DNA of 64,000 nucleotides from Bin5 sp965200615 (lineage in GTDB: Bacteria; Chloroflexota; Anaerolineae; Caldilineales; Caldilineaceae): the NCBI GenBank assembly GCA_965200615.1, contig OZ241377.1, forward strand, positions 806,001-870,000. Reading direction: 5' to 3'. Below are positions 25,022 through 33,447 of the stretch, piece after piece. Every line of letters begins with the position of its first letter. Position 1 is the first letter of the stretch. The position numbers and the translations under genes were made by a program. The notes beneath the pieces were generated by a model. It worked only from the letters and a program-made list of their open reading frames with translations. It was not told where the DNA came from and did no database searches.

Positions 25022-25786
25022 TCATCCACCGGCTACCGGGCCGGCGCTGACGGCCGCCGGTGCGGCCGCGGGGCCGTGACCGTTGCCCAGCCCCTCTATG
25101 TCGATCTGTCCGTCCTTCAGATACAGAACATAGTCCACATAGTCGTCTACGAGGCTGTCGTGGGTCACGATCAGGAAGGTGACGTTCTGTTCGCGCACGA
25201 TCTGCTGGAAGAGGCTGAGGATTTCCCGCGCGGTTGTGCTGTCCAGCTCGCCGGTCGGTTCATCCGCCAGGATCAGTTTGGGGTCGTTGGCGAGCGAGCG
25301 GGCGATGGCCACGCGTTGCTGTTGCCCGCCCGACAACTCAAAAGGCCGGTGATGCATCCAGCGGGTCAGGCCGACCAGGTCCAGGCAGTTTACCGTCTTA
25401 TCATGGCGTTCGCGGCCCTTGACGCCGGACATGCGCAGGATCAATTCTACATTTTCAAAAGCGGACAGGCTGGGCAGCAGCCCGAAAGATTGGAAGATAA
25501 AACCAACCTGCTCGCGACGCCACCGCGTCAGCTGGCGTTCGTTCCAGGAGTGAATCTCCTCGCCGAAGATGCGTATCTTTCCGTCAGTCGGCGAATCCAG
25601 GCCGCCAATGCAGTTGAGGAGCGTGGTCTTGCCGCTGCCGGAGCGTCCCTTCAGCGCGGCGAAGGTCCCCTGGGCAATCTGCAGGTTGACGCCTTTGAGC
25701 GCGGCGACTTCCAGGCTGCCCGTCTTATAGATGCGCCAGACATCCTCGGTTTCGATGGCCGTGTTGGGATAAGGGTTGTTTTCCAT
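25022..25786 (-). CDS. ABC exporter ATP-binding protein (MacB/LolD type), second ATPase
   Basis: 254 residues with Walker A 'GRSGSGKTTLL', Q-loop 'FIFQSFGLLP', signature 'LSGGQQQRVAIARSLA', Walker B 'LILADEPTGELD' and H-loop 'VTHD'. The DEPTGELD form is typical of the MacB/LolD/FtsE group that drives large-loop permeases. It lies 62 bp after the first ATPase and probably forms a heterodimer with it to energise the permease at 28724-31633. The C-terminal tail is short and alanine-rich. Confidence 0.88.
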   Translation of the reverse strand: MENNPYPNTAIETEDVWRIYKTGSLEVAALKGVNLQIAQGTFAALKGRSGSGKTTLLNCIGGLDSPTDGKIRIFGEEIHSWNERQLTRWRREQVGFIFQSFGLLPSLSAFENVELILRMSGVKGRERHDKTVNCLDLVGLTRWMHHRPFELSGGQQQRVAIARSLANDPKLILADEPTGELDSTTAREILSLFQQIVREQNVTFLIVTHDSLVDDYVDYVLYLKDGQIDIEGLGNGHGPAAAPAAVSAGPVAGG

Positions 25787-25848
25787 CTGCGTTCCGGTGT
25801 CCGATTGTTCGTGACTGCAGTCAAGTGATCAGCGTACTGTACAGGCCG

Positions 25849-26874
25849 CTACTCTTTACTTTTGCGGCGGAAACGGCTGAAGAAGCCGCCGATAGCGCCG
25901 GACTGCTGTATTCGTCTGGCCACCGCTTCCTCCTGGGCGACAAGCTCCGGCGCCTCTGCATCCTCGCTTTCCACCGGCCGGATCAGGATGCCTTCATCGG
26001 TGATGTCGAGCATCGCCCGACCCTGGATCGAGAACTGCTGCAGAACATCTTTTGGTATCTGCAGCCGCCCCGAGCTGTCCAGCACGACCAGCTCTTCGAA
26101 ATGCTCTTCGTGCTCCTCGACGATGCCGTCGCCGCCGCTGTTGAGCGACGCTTCGTCGAACCGTTCGACCGTGCGCACCTGGCGCCGCGTCTCACTGGCC
26201 AGCATCCCATCGCGGATGGCGACCACCCGGTCCACGTGGCGGGCGATGGTCGGGTCGTGGCTCACGATGATGGTCGTCAGGCCCAACTCTTCGTTTAGCG
26301 TGCGCAGCGTCGCGTAGATCGTCAACGCCGTGGCCGTGTCCACCTCACCGGTCGGCTCGTCTGCCAGCAGGAGCGTCGGATTGTTGGCCAGCGAAACGGC
26401 GATGGCCACGCGCTGCTGCTCACCGCCGGACAGTTCACGCATGTGGTGCTTCATGCGTTCGCCCAGCCCTACTCTGTCCAACAGCTCCTCGGCCCGCTTG
26501 CGTTTCTCTCTGCCCGCGAAACCCGCCAGCGTCATCGGCAACTCGACATTTTCGACCGCGTTCAGATAGGGCACCAGGTTGCGCGCGCTCTGCTGCCACA
26601 CGAATCCGACCTGCTCCCGCCGGTAACGGTTGATCGCCCGTTCCGACATCTTCAGCAGATTGAAGTCTCCGACCCGTACCTGCCCCGCCGTCGGCCTGTC
26701 CAGCCCGCCCAGAATGTTCATCAGCGTGGACTTGCCGCTGCCGCTCACGCCAACGATCGCCATCAACTCGCCGGGACGCACCGACAGATTCAATCCCTGC
26801 AAAGCGACCACTTCCAGGTCAGCGACCTGATAGATCTTGACGAGACCTTCGCAGAGAATAAAGGGTTCAGACAT
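25849..26874 (-). CDS. ABC exporter ATP-binding protein with C-terminal AbrB-like tail
   Basis: 341 residues from ATG 26874 (MSEPFILCEGL). Residues 1-230 are a complete MacB/LolD-type ATPase: Walker A 'GVSGSGKSTL', signature 'LSGGEQQRVAIAVSLA', Walker B 'LLLADEPTGEVD', 'VSHD'. Residues about 260-300 ('ELVVLDSSGRLQIPKDVLQQ' and on to 'GILIRP') look like the swapped-hairpin AbrB/SpoVT fold, which would let the ATPase dimerise or bind a nucleic acid or partner. A restriction-modification pair separates this gene from its permease. ATPase part certain; tail by pattern. Confidence 0.87.
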   Translation of the reverse strand: MSEPFILCEGLVKIYQVADLEVVALQGLNLSVRPGELMAIVGVSGSGKSTLMNILGGLDRPTAGQVRVGDFNLLKMSERAINRYRREQVGFVWQQSARNLVPYLNAVENVELPMTLAGFAGREKRKRAEELLDRVGLGERMKHHMRELSGGEQQRVAIAVSLANNPTLLLADEPTGEVDTATALTIYATLRTLNEELGLTTIIVSHDPTIARHVDRVVAIRDGMLASETRRQVRTVERFDEASLNSGGDGIVEEHEEHFEELVVLDSSGRLQIPKDVLQQFSIQGRAMLDITDEGILIRPVESEDAEAPELVAQEEAVARRIQQSGAIGGFFSRFRRKSKE

Positions 26875-26893
26875 TTCTAGGCTTCTGTTGGCT

Positions 26894-27760
26894 TCATAGA
26901 GGACGAAGTTTGGAGCGCAAGGCCTCCTCAAACTCCTTGCGCCTCACCGTCTTTGCCGCCAGCAGTTTTTCGCTTGAGTCCTCTAACGACAAAACTTCCC
27001 AGTGTTTAGACTCCAATTTGTACTCATCAGATATCTGCAACACCAGCCAGATTATATCCCCTTCGTTAATGTCGTGAGAAATTTTTTGACTCGGTCCCCC
27101 TACGGCATCGAAAAAGGGAACATCAACAGCTACAGCCAATTTTGTCCCCCATCTCCGCAAAGTTGGCGCCTTTACTTCGAGCTGTGGCATAAGACGCTTC
27201 GCGCTTGACGAACGCCAATCAGGACGCCTTACGGAAGTCGGCATAGGTGGAGACTCTTCAGAATCATGTAGCAATAGCCTGAAGTCATCCCTCATGCCTT
27301 CGCCGGAAAAATAGACCGCTTGAATTTCTAAGCCGAACCACTTGGATGCATCGCTATTTCCTGACAAAACGAGATCAATCCGCCCGGCAGGTCGGCCTGT
27401 GGATGGCGATCGCATAAAGGGAACTTCCTGTGCCATGAATATCTGTTGAAATCCAACAATTTCGCCTAACCATCTTGGAACAATGTCGTCCTGATCGAAT
27501 CTCTTTGGGCATGTAATTACCGGCTTGCGGGACCGTCCTCCAATTCGGTCTTCCCGCTGTCCTGCAAGATCAGGTCGATATGTCTGTATCGAGCACACAC
27601 CACCCTTCTTACCGCATCTGACATTCCCTTGCTGAAATGGACATCTGGGAATGACTTCGCCGAGGCCGAGAGCTACCGCAGCAAATTCATGACGTCGTTC
27701 CGGCATCATGTCTGCAAACGGTTCTCCGTACCATTCGGCGATGCCATACCGGTCTTTCAT
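26894..27760 (-). CDS. NotI-family type II restriction endonuclease
   Basis: 288 residues. The family marks are an N-terminal cysteine cluster (Cys40, Cys49, Cys56, Cys84), as in the iron-binding Cys4 fold known for NotI, and the nuclease core 'GRPAGRIDLVLSG' (Asp129) with 'WFGLEIQAVYFSG' (Glu145, Gln147), a PD-(D/E)XK variant with Gln at the Lys position. It overlaps the following frame of the methylase gene by ATGA (27757-27760), so the two are translated together. Base composition is AT-richer than the exporter genes around it. It cuts unmethylated DNA; its site is not known. Confidence 0.82.
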   Translation of the reverse strand: MKDRYGIAEWYGEPFADMMPERRHEFAAVALGLGEVIPRCPFQQGNVRCGKKGGVCSIQTYRPDLAGQREDRIGGRSRKPVITCPKRFDQDDIVPRWLGEIVGFQQIFMAQEVPFMRSPSTGRPAGRIDLVLSGNSDASKWFGLEIQAVYFSGEGMRDDFRLLLHDSEESPPMPTSVRRPDWRSSSAKRLMPQLEVKAPTLRRWGTKLAVAVDVPFFDAVGGPSQKISHDINEGDIIWLVLQISDEYKLESKHWEVLSLEDSSEKLLAAKTVRRKEFEEALRSKLRPL

Positions 27761-28716
27761 GAGAACAGTCTATCTCTGGTAATTACCAATTCAGACAGGC
27801 GATTGTGATGGGCATTTTTCATTTCAACACGGACTGTATGAAACTGATGCAGGTGGATGAGATCTACGATTTCCGGCGCTTCATCATATGTCATCAGAAA
27901 ATCGGTCCGACTTCGAGCCAGGATATCAAACAAAACAGCGTGGTCGATAGTGCAGTGTTTATACAGTCGGGAGCCAGCCCTTTTCCCCCCGGTTGCCGTG
28001 TACGGAGGGTCAATAAAGGCCACAACTTTCTTTCCCCACCCTCTCAAGAGTGGTTCCAGAAGTTGCATACTATCACCTTCAAAGAATGTGATTCTTTCTG
28101 CATGTTTTGCGATGGCGCGCAGACGATTAGCTAGCGTGTCTGGATACCACCGCGACAAAAGGCCCTTGTTACTTTCTCCTGCCTTGGTGAACGACGCTCC
28201 CGGCGCTAAAATTCCAGCCCGTTTCGTGCGATTGAGGACCAAAGTGCGAAAGGCATGCTGCGCTAAAGAACGAACGTCATCTCTTTCGAGCGCGATGACG
28301 AGTTCCCTGGTTGGCGTGAAGCTGTGAATTCGTCGAATTAGTTCTTCCCCGTCACGCAGCGCGATATGCCAGAATGCGGCGACATCATGGTCCCGTTCAA
28401 TCATAACTGCCTGATCAACAAGATTCTCCATCACTGCGGTGAGCGACACAATGCCCCCACCTGCAAAGGGTTCGACAAGAACGCGAGGCCGGGAAGGAGA
28501 TAACCATTCCCTAATATGAGGAATCAGCCAAGTCTTGCCCCCGGGGTATCTGAACGGGCTTCGCTGAGGTACCGTGGCAACATTCACCCCAGGGATACGA
28601 GAGACCGGAAACTGTTGGTTTACGATTGCGGAGGGCTTATCCTCCTGACTGCCAAAGTTTGACTCCTGAGCATGGTGGTTATCAGTGAACCCCAGTGGAA
28701 GTTGAAAGTCGGCCAT
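27757..28716 (-). CDS. D12-class N6-adenine DNA methyltransferase (Dam-like)
   Basis: 319 residues from ATG 28716. Motif I appears as 'FRYPGGK' (55-61) and 'EPFAGGG' (82-88), motif IV as 'AFIDPPYT' (DPPY at 236-239): the order and wording of D12-class (Dam/M.EcoRV-like) adenine methylases. It is coupled by ATGA to the NotI-family nuclease. A 50-residue N-terminal extension precedes the methylase fold. The longer frame to 28737 would overlap the permease stop. As adenine methylation is expected, the recognition site should contain an A. Confidence 0.85.
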   Translation of the reverse strand: MADFQLPLGFTDNHHAQESNFGSQEDKPSAIVNQQFPVSRIPGVNVATVPQRSPFRYPGGKTWLIPHIREWLSPSRPRVLVEPFAGGGIVSLTAVMENLVDQAVMIERDHDVAAFWHIALRDGEELIRRIHSFTPTRELVIALERDDVRSLAQHAFRTLVLNRTKRAGILAPGASFTKAGESNKGLLSRWYPDTLANRLRAIAKHAERITFFEGDSMQLLEPLLRGWGKKVVAFIDPPYTATGGKRAGSRLYKHCTIDHAVLFDILARSRTDFLMTYDEAPEIVDLIHLHQFHTVRVEMKNAHHNRLSELVITRDRLFS

Positions 28717-28723
28717 TGTTGCA

Positions 28724-31633
28724 CTAAACCGTTTCACCCAGCTTGATCGCCTGGAATATCTTCATGCGCATCAGCAGCGTGATCAGCACGCCCAGCGCGG
28801 CGACAAACAGAACGCCGAACAGAGCATACACACGCGTGATGGCCGGCCACGCGATCCCCACCAGGTACGGCGGCGTCAGGTCCGCGGCCGTGTTCCCCAC
28901 CTGCAGGTAGGGGATGAACTGGTTGCTCACCGATGTGCCCAGCAGTGTGCCCGCGCCAATCCCCACCAGGATCAGAAAGGCCAGCTCCCATGCCAGGAAC
29001 ATCGTCATCTGCCCCGAAGACAGGCCGATCGAACGCAGCGTCCCCAATTCAATGAAGCGGCGCCGGAACGAGAACAGCGTGTACAGCAGAAATCCCAGCA
29101 CGGTCAGCAGCGCCGCCGCCAGAAAGCCGACTGATAAAACACCGAACAGCCCCTGCCGCTGCGGCTGCTTCTGCTCGTCCGCAATCCGCAGCCGGGCCGA
29201 ATAGTAGTTGATGACGTTTATGTCGTACTGCCGCAACTCCCGGGTAAGGCCCTCGTAGTCGGTGCCCGGCTCCGTGCGCACCAGCACATCGTAGGGGAAC
29301 TGCCCCCCCATCCGCTCGAACAGATAGTCGAGGTTGCCGACGACCAGCGGGGCGTCAGCATCCGGATACCAGGTGGGGAAGTAGCGGAAATCGCCGACGA
29401 TCTTCATCTGCATCTCCGCCCGCAGGCCGTAGCGCGCCGCGCCGACCAAGATCGTATCACCGACGAGGAGATTGTGATCGCGCATGAAGTCACGATGCAG
29501 CAGGACCCCCTCGGAGGCCAGGGCCAGCGAGTTCATCAGCGAACCGAGTGACGCCGCCGCAAAATCCCGTCGCCAGTAGGCCGCTTTGGGGAAGTCGAGG
29601 CGGTCGATGCCGAAGACATGGGCGTCTCGCCAGCGTCCATCCAGATGTACCCGCGCCTCGAAGCGGGCGAAGCGGGTGGCCGCCTTTACGGTGGGCACCC
29701 GCAGATGTTCCGAAACCGGCACAAAGGTCCAGGTCGCCGTCTCCGGTGCGCCGTCCGATGAGGACGACTCCTCGCCGCCGCCGCTGCCGGGGAAGCCGCC
29801 GCCTCCGGCTGAAACCGGCGTGTCGCCCAGCTCCGCCAGCCGCCCATCGGATCCCACCCTGTAATAGGCGCGGTCGAACATGTGCCCGTCCAGCGTCTGC
29901 GCCAGCGATGTGGTGAAGGCGGACAGGCTGAGCGTCAGCACCAGCAGAATCATCGGCGCCGTATACATGCTCCTGTTGCGCGCCAGCTGGCGGCTGGCCA
30001 GCAGCACCCCCACACCGCCGCCCTTGGATGCAATCCAGGCGATGATCTGCATGAAATAGGGCAAGATCCGCAGTGTCACCAGCGTAAGCGCGAAAATACC
30101 CAGCGCCGGTATCAGAAACAGCAGCGGGTTTTGAAAGATCGTGTCATCCGTAACCGCGCCCGGCATGCTGATGCTGCCCTGTTCCTGCAGCAGATAGATG
30201 CCGTATCCGGCCGGAATCAGCAGAAGGATGTCCAGGTAGGAGCGCTGCCACCACGGCGGGCGCAGGGTACGCGCCATCTCCATCTTATAGGTGACAATTG
30301 TATGACGCGCTGCACCGAAGGAGGGCAGCGTCTGTGCCAGAAAGGCGATCAGGACCGCGCCGATGCCGAATTGGAGAGTGGATTGGGTCAGGACCAGCCG
30401 CAGATCCGATTCGACCGTGAAATCCAGGAAACTGCGGGTCGAGCCGATCAGCCTGGCTACCGAGAAGCTGAGCGGCAGGCTGATCGCCAGGGCAAGAAAG
30501 CCGAGACAGAGCGCCTCCAGGCCGGACATGCCGGCCACCTGCCCCACAGTCGCGCCGCGGCTGCGCAGAATCGCCACCTCATTGCGCTGCCGGGACACCG
30601 CCAGACCGACCACCAGGCTGATAAATGCCAGCAGCAGACCGATGATCGGCACGCTGAAAGCGTAAAGCAGCGTTGTCAGCAGCCCGCTCGCGCGTTGATA
30701 GCGCCGCAGCGCGTCCAGAGGCGAGATGCTCAACTGGCTGTTGGCCATCAGCGCCGACACCTTCTGCTCCGCCCTCCGCCCGCGCACCAGCAGACGGCCT
30801 ACATCGCTCGACGTCACATCCGAGCCGTCCATCACCAGGTACCACAGGCCCAGGTTCACATCCTGCGGGTAGACGGGCGCAACTCGATTGTGATAGCTCT
30901 GCTCTGGGATGACAAACAGCGTTTCCAGCGTCGACGGGTTATAGAACCAGACGTCGCTGCTCAGGTCGGCAGGCTCCCACACGCCCGCAACCTTCACCGG
31001 TGTCTGATAACGCTGGCTGTCGCCATTCTCGGAGCGGATGCGGCGGAACAGCATATACTCTTCGCCCACCTGCAGCCCGATCTCGTCCGCCAGCTCCCGG
31101 TTCACCAGTACCTCGATCGCCTCCTCCGAGTCGGACGGCGAAACCGCCGGGAAACTGCCCTCGATGATATTGATCGCCTCTTCAAAGCCGGAAATGAATC
31201 CCAGATTCACCCATTCCAGCGGATCGGTTGTATCTGCATACGCGATCTGTTCCGTGGGGAAAAGGCGGAAGTTGTCCGTCTTGAAATAGCGGATCGTCTT
31301 CTTATGCGGCAGCCCAAGTTCGCCCGCCGCCTGCTCGGTGAGGTAGATGTCCAGCGGCGCGATATCTTCCCACTCCTGCGGGCCGTACGTGGAGCCCAGG
31401 TAGCGGAACATATACGCAAACGGGGGGCGCGAGTAGGTCTCATTGATGCCCGTTTCGGTCAACTCCTCCTGCAGCAGCCGGTAGTAGACCGCATCGGCAT
31501 AGAGAGGAATGCTCATCACGAGCACGATCGAGGAGATCAGCCCCAAGACCAAGGCAAGAGCCAGCCACTGCTGGGCGAAGATACGTTTAATGGCGACAAC
31601 GATAATCGCCGCGATGCGCAAAATAAGTTTCAT
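28724..31633 (-). CDS. MacB/FtsX-type ABC transporter permease, double-length
   Basis: 969 residues, twice the usual FtsX/MacB length. An N-terminal helix ('WLALALVLGLISSIVLVMSI') leads into a large extracytoplasmic domain, then a block of helices ('LLAFISLVVGLAVS'), a second large outside domain after about residue 520, and a C-terminal FtsX block ('LSVGFLAAALLTVLGFLLYT'). Two FtsX domains in one chain are typical of LolCE-like or BceB/YvcS-like fused exporters. It belongs with the adaptor upstream and the two ATPases downstream, from which it is now separated by the restriction-modification pair. Confidence 0.85.
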   Translation of the reverse strand: MKLILRIAAIIVVAIKRIFAQQWLALALVLGLISSIVLVMSIPLYADAVYYRLLQEELTETGINETYSRPPFAYMFRYLGSTYGPQEWEDIAPLDIYLTEQAAGELGLPHKKTIRYFKTDNFRLFPTEQIAYADTTDPLEWVNLGFISGFEEAINIIEGSFPAVSPSDSEEAIEVLVNRELADEIGLQVGEEYMLFRRIRSENGDSQRYQTPVKVAGVWEPADLSSDVWFYNPSTLETLFVIPEQSYHNRVAPVYPQDVNLGLWYLVMDGSDVTSSDVGRLLVRGRRAEQKVSALMANSQLSISPLDALRRYQRASGLLTTLLYAFSVPIIGLLLAFISLVVGLAVSRQRNEVAILRSRGATVGQVAGMSGLEALCLGFLALAISLPLSFSVARLIGSTRSFLDFTVESDLRLVLTQSTLQFGIGAVLIAFLAQTLPSFGAARHTIVTYKMEMARTLRPPWWQRSYLDILLLIPAGYGIYLLQEQGSISMPGAVTDDTIFQNPLLFLIPALGIFALTLVTLRILPYFMQIIAWIASKGGGVGVLLASRQLARNRSMYTAPMILLVLTLSLSAFTTSLAQTLDGHMFDRAYYRVGSDGRLAELGDTPVSAGGGGFPGSGGGEESSSSDGAPETATWTFVPVSEHLRVPTVKAATRFARFEARVHLDGRWRDAHVFGIDRLDFPKAAYWRRDFAAASLGSLMNSLALASEGVLLHRDFMRDHNLLVGDTILVGAARYGLRAEMQMKIVGDFRYFPTWYPDADAPLVVGNLDYLFERMGGQFPYDVLVRTEPGTDYEGLTRELRQYDINVINYYSARLRIADEQKQPQRQGLFGVLSVGFLAAALLTVLGFLLYTLFSFRRRFIELGTLRSIGLSSGQMTMFLAWELAFLILVGIGAGTLLGTSVSNQFIPYLQVGNTAADLTPPYLVGIAWPAITRVYALFGVLFVAALGVLITLLMRMKIFQAIKLGETV

Positions 31634-31696
31634 GACCGCAGCGGAGAGAGGTTTGGGGTGTCCTGCCGTCCTCTCTCCACGCTTTGCTCTCCGGTT

Positions 31697-32869
31697 CTAT
31701 TGTCCGACTACAACCTGGCCCTCTTCCAACCCCTCTTCGATCTCCACCCGATCGGGGGTCTGGATGCCCACCTTCACATCGACTCGCCGCTGAATATCGC
31801 CGTCCTGAACGACGACAAAACGCCTGCCGTCAAAAACCCGGATCGCCTGCGGCGGCAACCAGAGGACGGAATCTTTGTGTTCGAGCTGGACACGCACCTG
31901 CACCAGGTCGCCCAGTTCAAAGCCCGCGTCTTCCGCCTCCTGGTCGATCGTGATGCGGGTGGACTTGTCCGGGTCGATTACTTCGCCGCTGCCGCCGCTT
32001 CCGAACGGGTAGGGCAGCCGCCGCACGAATCCGGTCAGAATTTCCCCGGGCCGGCCGACAAGTGAAATCTCCACCACCATCTCTTCGGCCAGCTCATTCA
32101 TCTGATCGCTGATCAGATCGGCTTTGACCTCCAGATCATGAATGTCCGCGATCGAGACAACCGAATCAAAGGCGTTCACCGGGCGGCCCCCAGTCAGTGA
32201 AACGGAGAGCAACTTGCCATCGAAGGGAGCAGTGATCGTGGCGTCGGCGATGGCGCTCTGCAGCTTCTCGACCTGAAGTTGCGCCCTGGCGACGTCATTG
32301 ATCAGGAGCGGATCCACCCCTTCGGTCAACTGCTCCAGCGCCAGTTCGGCCAGCTCAACCTGCTTGCCCTGGACCGATATCGCAAAATTGTCATCCGGAC
32401 GTTCGGTTCGCAGGTTGATCAGCTGCAGCGAGGCGATGTCCAGGTTGATCTGCGCCCTGCGGATCTGAAACTCGAGGTTCCTCTCCGCTGTGTACAGCCG
32501 CGACTGCGCCCGCTCCAGGCTCAACTGCGTGGAGGTTAACTCCCGCTCCAGGTCATCGATCTCCAGGTCCGCGATGGTCTGGCCGGCAGTGACAAGGTCG
32601 TTGCGCTTGGCGTAGACGTTGCGGATGCGGCCGCCCGTGCGGAAGAACAGCGCCTCCTCTATCACCGGCGCCACCCGGCCGCTGAAGGTCCGTTCGCGCA
32701 TGATCTCGCCTACCTTAACCGAATAGGTCGGCTTGACCGGTACCACCGAGGTCGGAATCGGGGTCGGCGTAGGTTCATTGGCCGCGATCTCTGCGCTGCG
32801 GCCCGCCGGCAAGAGGGCGCAGCCGGCCAGCACCAGGCTGAGCGCAACAGGGATGATTGCGCGCCACAT
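31697..32869 (-). CDS. Lipoprotein membrane-fusion (HlyD/MacA-type) adaptor
   Basis: About 390 residues from ATG 32869, giving a short hydrophobic leader and lipobox 'LSLVLAGC'. The barrel-sandwich half motif 'GGRIRNVYAKRNDLVTAGQTIADL', a long coiled-coil hairpin ('LTSTQLSLERAQSRLYTAERN'), and the return half 'ATITAPFDGKLLSVSL' are classic, followed by beta-barrel and membrane-proximal parts. It would link the MacB-type permease to the envelope. The frame stays open to 33238; two upstream ATGs (32977, 33001) are possible starts but lack ribosome sites and would bury the lipobox. Confidence 0.83.
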   Translation of the reverse strand: MWRAIIPVALSLVLAGCALLPAGRSAEIAANEPTPTPIPTSVVPVKPTYSVKVGEIMRERTFSGRVAPVIEEALFFRTGGRIRNVYAKRNDLVTAGQTIADLEIDDLERELTSTQLSLERAQSRLYTAERNLEFQIRRAQINLDIASLQLINLRTERPDDNFAISVQGKQVELAELALEQLTEGVDPLLINDVARAQLQVEKLQSAIADATITAPFDGKLLSVSLTGGRPVNAFDSVVSIADIHDLEVKADLISDQMNELAEEMVVEISLVGRPGEILTGFVRRLPYPFGSGGSGEVIDPDKSTRITIDQEAEDAGFELGDLVQVRVQLEHKDSVLWLPPQAIRVFDGRRFVVVQDGDIQRRVDVKVGIQTPDRVEIEEGLEEGQVVVGQ

Positions 32870-33447
32870 GCCCGCACAAGGAGCCAGTGTGCCCCCTGTC
32901 CTGCGGGTCAGACGGCGGGCAACAGGCAAACAGGCAGCGTATCTGACTGCCCGCACAGATAGAAGCCGGAATTCCATTCGAAGGGAAGGCAGACAGTTCA
33001 TCAGATCATTTTTTCTTCTCTGAAACACAGATTTGTTCCAAACGCAGAGATGGGGATACGCAAGGCACAGAGAGATTCCAGTGCTTGGCGAAGGATCTGT
33101 CCCCCGTCCCGCAACAGATTGCGATTCGACGGCGACGAGAACGAAAGGCGGGCAATGGTGCAGTGTAATGGCAAATGACATCATTACGTCAGTTGACAGA
33201 GAAGTATAAACGTCCATTCCCAATCTACCAAACTTCACACGCCATCTGGTCTATTCCATTCCTCCTGCAGCCAGCCGCTCCACCGCCACTGCAGTTGCCG
33301 ATAGCGTTCCCCAGTGTGATGGGATAGAATGCCTTTCCATATGGTGCCGGGCGATTCAATCCATCCGTCGAACGACCGGCTACCCGCGTCCCCGCTCGCG
33401 AGGGCGTTTCGAATACCGTCTGAATCACACTCCGGAGGAAGATAACG
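32870..33447. other. Divergent intergenic region, adaptor operon/sulfatase
   Basis: No gene is supported here although one frame stays open on the minus strand; its translation is low in predicted structure and unlike any family. The region must hold promoters for the adaptor gene (minus) and the sulfatase (plus); no convincing -35/-10 pair was found. GGAGGAAGATAACG directly before 33448 is a good ribosome site for the sulfatase. Confidence 0.5.

Noticed and set aside
29882..32065. A 727-codon open frame on the + strand
   Set aside because: It lies opposite the MacB-type permease and adaptor genes; composition is Arg/Gln/His-rich with no domain, a mirror-frame effect of GC-rich coding DNA.
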